Shown here piece by piece: positions 5,516 through 6,263 of a DNA stretch of 6,263 nucleotides. The stretch covers positions 1-6,263 of the forward strand of contig CAYPEF010000120.1 of assembly GCA_964409675.1 (NCBI GenBank). Reading direction: 5' to 3'. Position 1 is the first letter of the stretch, and each line of letters starts with the position of its first letter. The notes under the pieces are model-generated. The model did no database searches. It saw nothing but the letters and a program-made list of their open reading frames with translations, and was not told the DNA's origin. The stretch is from CAYMDD01 sp964409675 (GTDB lineage Bacteria > Pseudomonadota > Alphaproteobacteria > Rickettsiales > SXRF01). Position numbers and translations under genes: made by a program.

Positions 5516-6172
5516 ATGTTACCATCTGAGTCTTCAGATATTTTGCGTACAGCCCATGCCCTGCCAAAAGGAGCATATCTTACGCCCGGACTAGCTAACG
5601 TAGCGGATGATGAAGCTATCATCGTCGGGGAAGAATGTTTGGGCGTAACGAATGCAACCAGCGTAAAACCTGTAATTGGAACCAACGGTTATTCACCATG
5701 CACAGCGATTATAGCATACAATAACAAACGCAAAATTGCTGTTACGGTACATTATAACGAATTTACAGAAGAAACTTTAAATCGGATGCTGAAGCTTGCG
5801 CGTAATGATGATACCGACTGGATTACTTTTTATGTCGCTGGTTTAAACAAAGACACCAGCACTAAAGATGAATCTTTCTGCAATCTTAATCAATTTCTTA
5901 TGCATCAAATGGAAAAAATAGCGCAGTGGATCAACTCTACACCCTATTCCACCTTAGCTGTATTTGATGTATTTGATAAACCCAAACCCAACGGTATCGC
6001 TATAGATACACGCACAGGAAAATTAATTCGTGGCTCTAAAATCTTTAAAACACCGATAGAGTTTGATTCCACACCAGACTATGATGATTTGTTTATAAGA
6101 TACAGCCGCTTGAGGTCCCATGATTTTTATGATGGAACAACACCTGACAAACAAAGACAGCGTAATCGTTAA
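5516..6172 (+). CDS. Divergent CheD-like protein, putative cysteine-dependent glutamine deamidase
   Basis: A 218-residue soluble protein and the only plus-strand gene. By eye, residues 34-178 align with the whole CheD fold: EAIIVGEE (33-40) with the IGIGE strand; T56, C62 and H79 with the catalytic Thr21, Cys27 and His44 of Thermotoga CheD, at identical spacings (6 and 17); KIAVTVHY (73-80) with the strand carrying the catalytic His; and AIDTRTGKLIRG (162-173) with CheD's terminal VEYNIETGKLLVR. CheD deamidates glutamines on chemoreceptors. The LGSC motif is changed to YSPC, and the GGA-Mf and GG-GR signatures are not seen, so a different target is likely. About 33 N-terminal and 40 charged C-terminal residues are extra. 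A stop codon at 5510-5512 rules out a longer start; no Shine-Dalgarno sequence is visible, so a start further in is possible. GC is about 40% in two counted lines against 62% in a pdhA line, suggesting transfer. Its stop is two bases from that of gyrB. Confidence 0.6.
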   Translation: MLPSESSDILRTAHALPKGAYLTPGLANVADDEAIIVGEECLGVTNATSVKPVIGTNGYSPCTAIIAYNNKRKIAVTVHYNEFTEETLNRMLKLARNDDTDWITFYVAGLNKDTSTKDESFCNLNQFLMHQMEKIAQWINSTPYSTLAVFDVFDKPKPNGIAIDTRTGKLIRGSKIFKTPIEFDSTPDYDDLFIRYSRLRSHDFYDGTTPDKQRQRNR

Positions 6173-6174
6173 AT

Positions 6175-6263
6175 TTAAATATCTAGGTTACTCACCTTCA
6201 GCGCATTAGTCTGGATGAAATCGCGGCGCGGCTCCACCACATCGCCCATCAGGGTGGAGAAAA
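6175..6263 (-). CDS. gyrB: DNA gyrase subunit B, C-terminal end, cut by window edge
   Basis: The last 28 full codons are visible and read FSTLMGDVVEPRRDFIQTNA (first 20) followed by LKVSNLDI and a TAA stop. LMGD-VEPRR-FI-NAL and the final NLDI are the conserved tail of GyrB, the ATPase subunit of the type II topoisomerase that supercoils DNA. ParE of topoisomerase IV ends differently, so gyrB is preferred. The gene enters from the right edge and points toward the plus-strand gene, whose stop codon is only two bases away. No hairpin terminator is seen in the AT-rich overlap (6165-6190), so termination is likely Rho-dependent or lies within the opposing gene. Confidence 0.9.
   Translation of the reverse strand, partial: FSTLMGDVVEPRRDFIQTNALKVSNLDI

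Noticed and set aside
1..6263. CRISPR array, tRNA, rRNA or insertion sequence
   Set aside because: No regularly spaced repeats, no tRNA-like cloverleaf noticed, no transposase reading frame or terminal inverted repeats found by reading both strands.

Overview
The window looks like a piece of an alphaproteobacterial chromosome. Evidence for this is the minus-strand order ftsB-type gene, then pdhA, pdhB and pdhC; a split E1 pyruvate dehydrogenase of the mitochondrial/alphaproteobacterial type; a DUF1289 protein; and a SIMPL protein with an alphaproteobacterial look. PdhB here has no N-terminal lipoyl domain, unlike the PdhB of many rhizobia and Caulobacter. The E1 and E2 sequences read closest, from memory, to Rickettsiales-like lineages, although this DNA is GC-rich (about 60% in a line I counted). 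Genus cannot be fixed from the sequence.

Layout: all genes but one lie on the minus strand, so they are read from right to left. At the right edge is the C-terminus of gyrB (6175 to the edge). Next comes the only plus-strand gene (5516-6172). It is AT-rich, converges on gyrB with two bases between the stops, and encodes a 218-residue protein. Further left are a 59-residue DUF1289 protein, an FtsB/DivIC-type cell-division protein, pdhA, a 109-residue secreted protein of unknown function, pdhB, a small secreted SIMPL-like protein, a DUF4385 protein, a full SIMPL (DUF541) periplasmic protein, and the N-terminal lipoyl domain of pdhC, cut by the left edge.

How the genes work together: PdhA and PdhB form the E1 (thiamine-diphosphate) component and PdhC the lipoylated E2 core of the complex that turns pyruvate into acetyl-CoA. 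Four non-PDH genes are threaded through this otherwise standard operon: one between pdhA and pdhB and three between pdhB and pdhC. Three of the four carry signal peptides. Good Shine-Dalgarno sequences and short gaps suggest the block is largely co-transcribed from a likely promoter just upstream of pdhA, with possible separate promoters for ftsB and pdhC.

The most interesting item is the AT-rich plus-strand gene. Its residues 34-178 can be lined up by eye with the chemoreceptor deamidase CheD. The alignment includes a Thr-x5-Cys-x16-His arrangement (T56, C62, H79) with the same spacing as the catalytic Thr21/Cys27/His44 of Thermotoga CheD. Other CheD signatures are lost and no chemotaxis genes are visible, so it may be a repurposed Cys-dependent glutamine deamidase.
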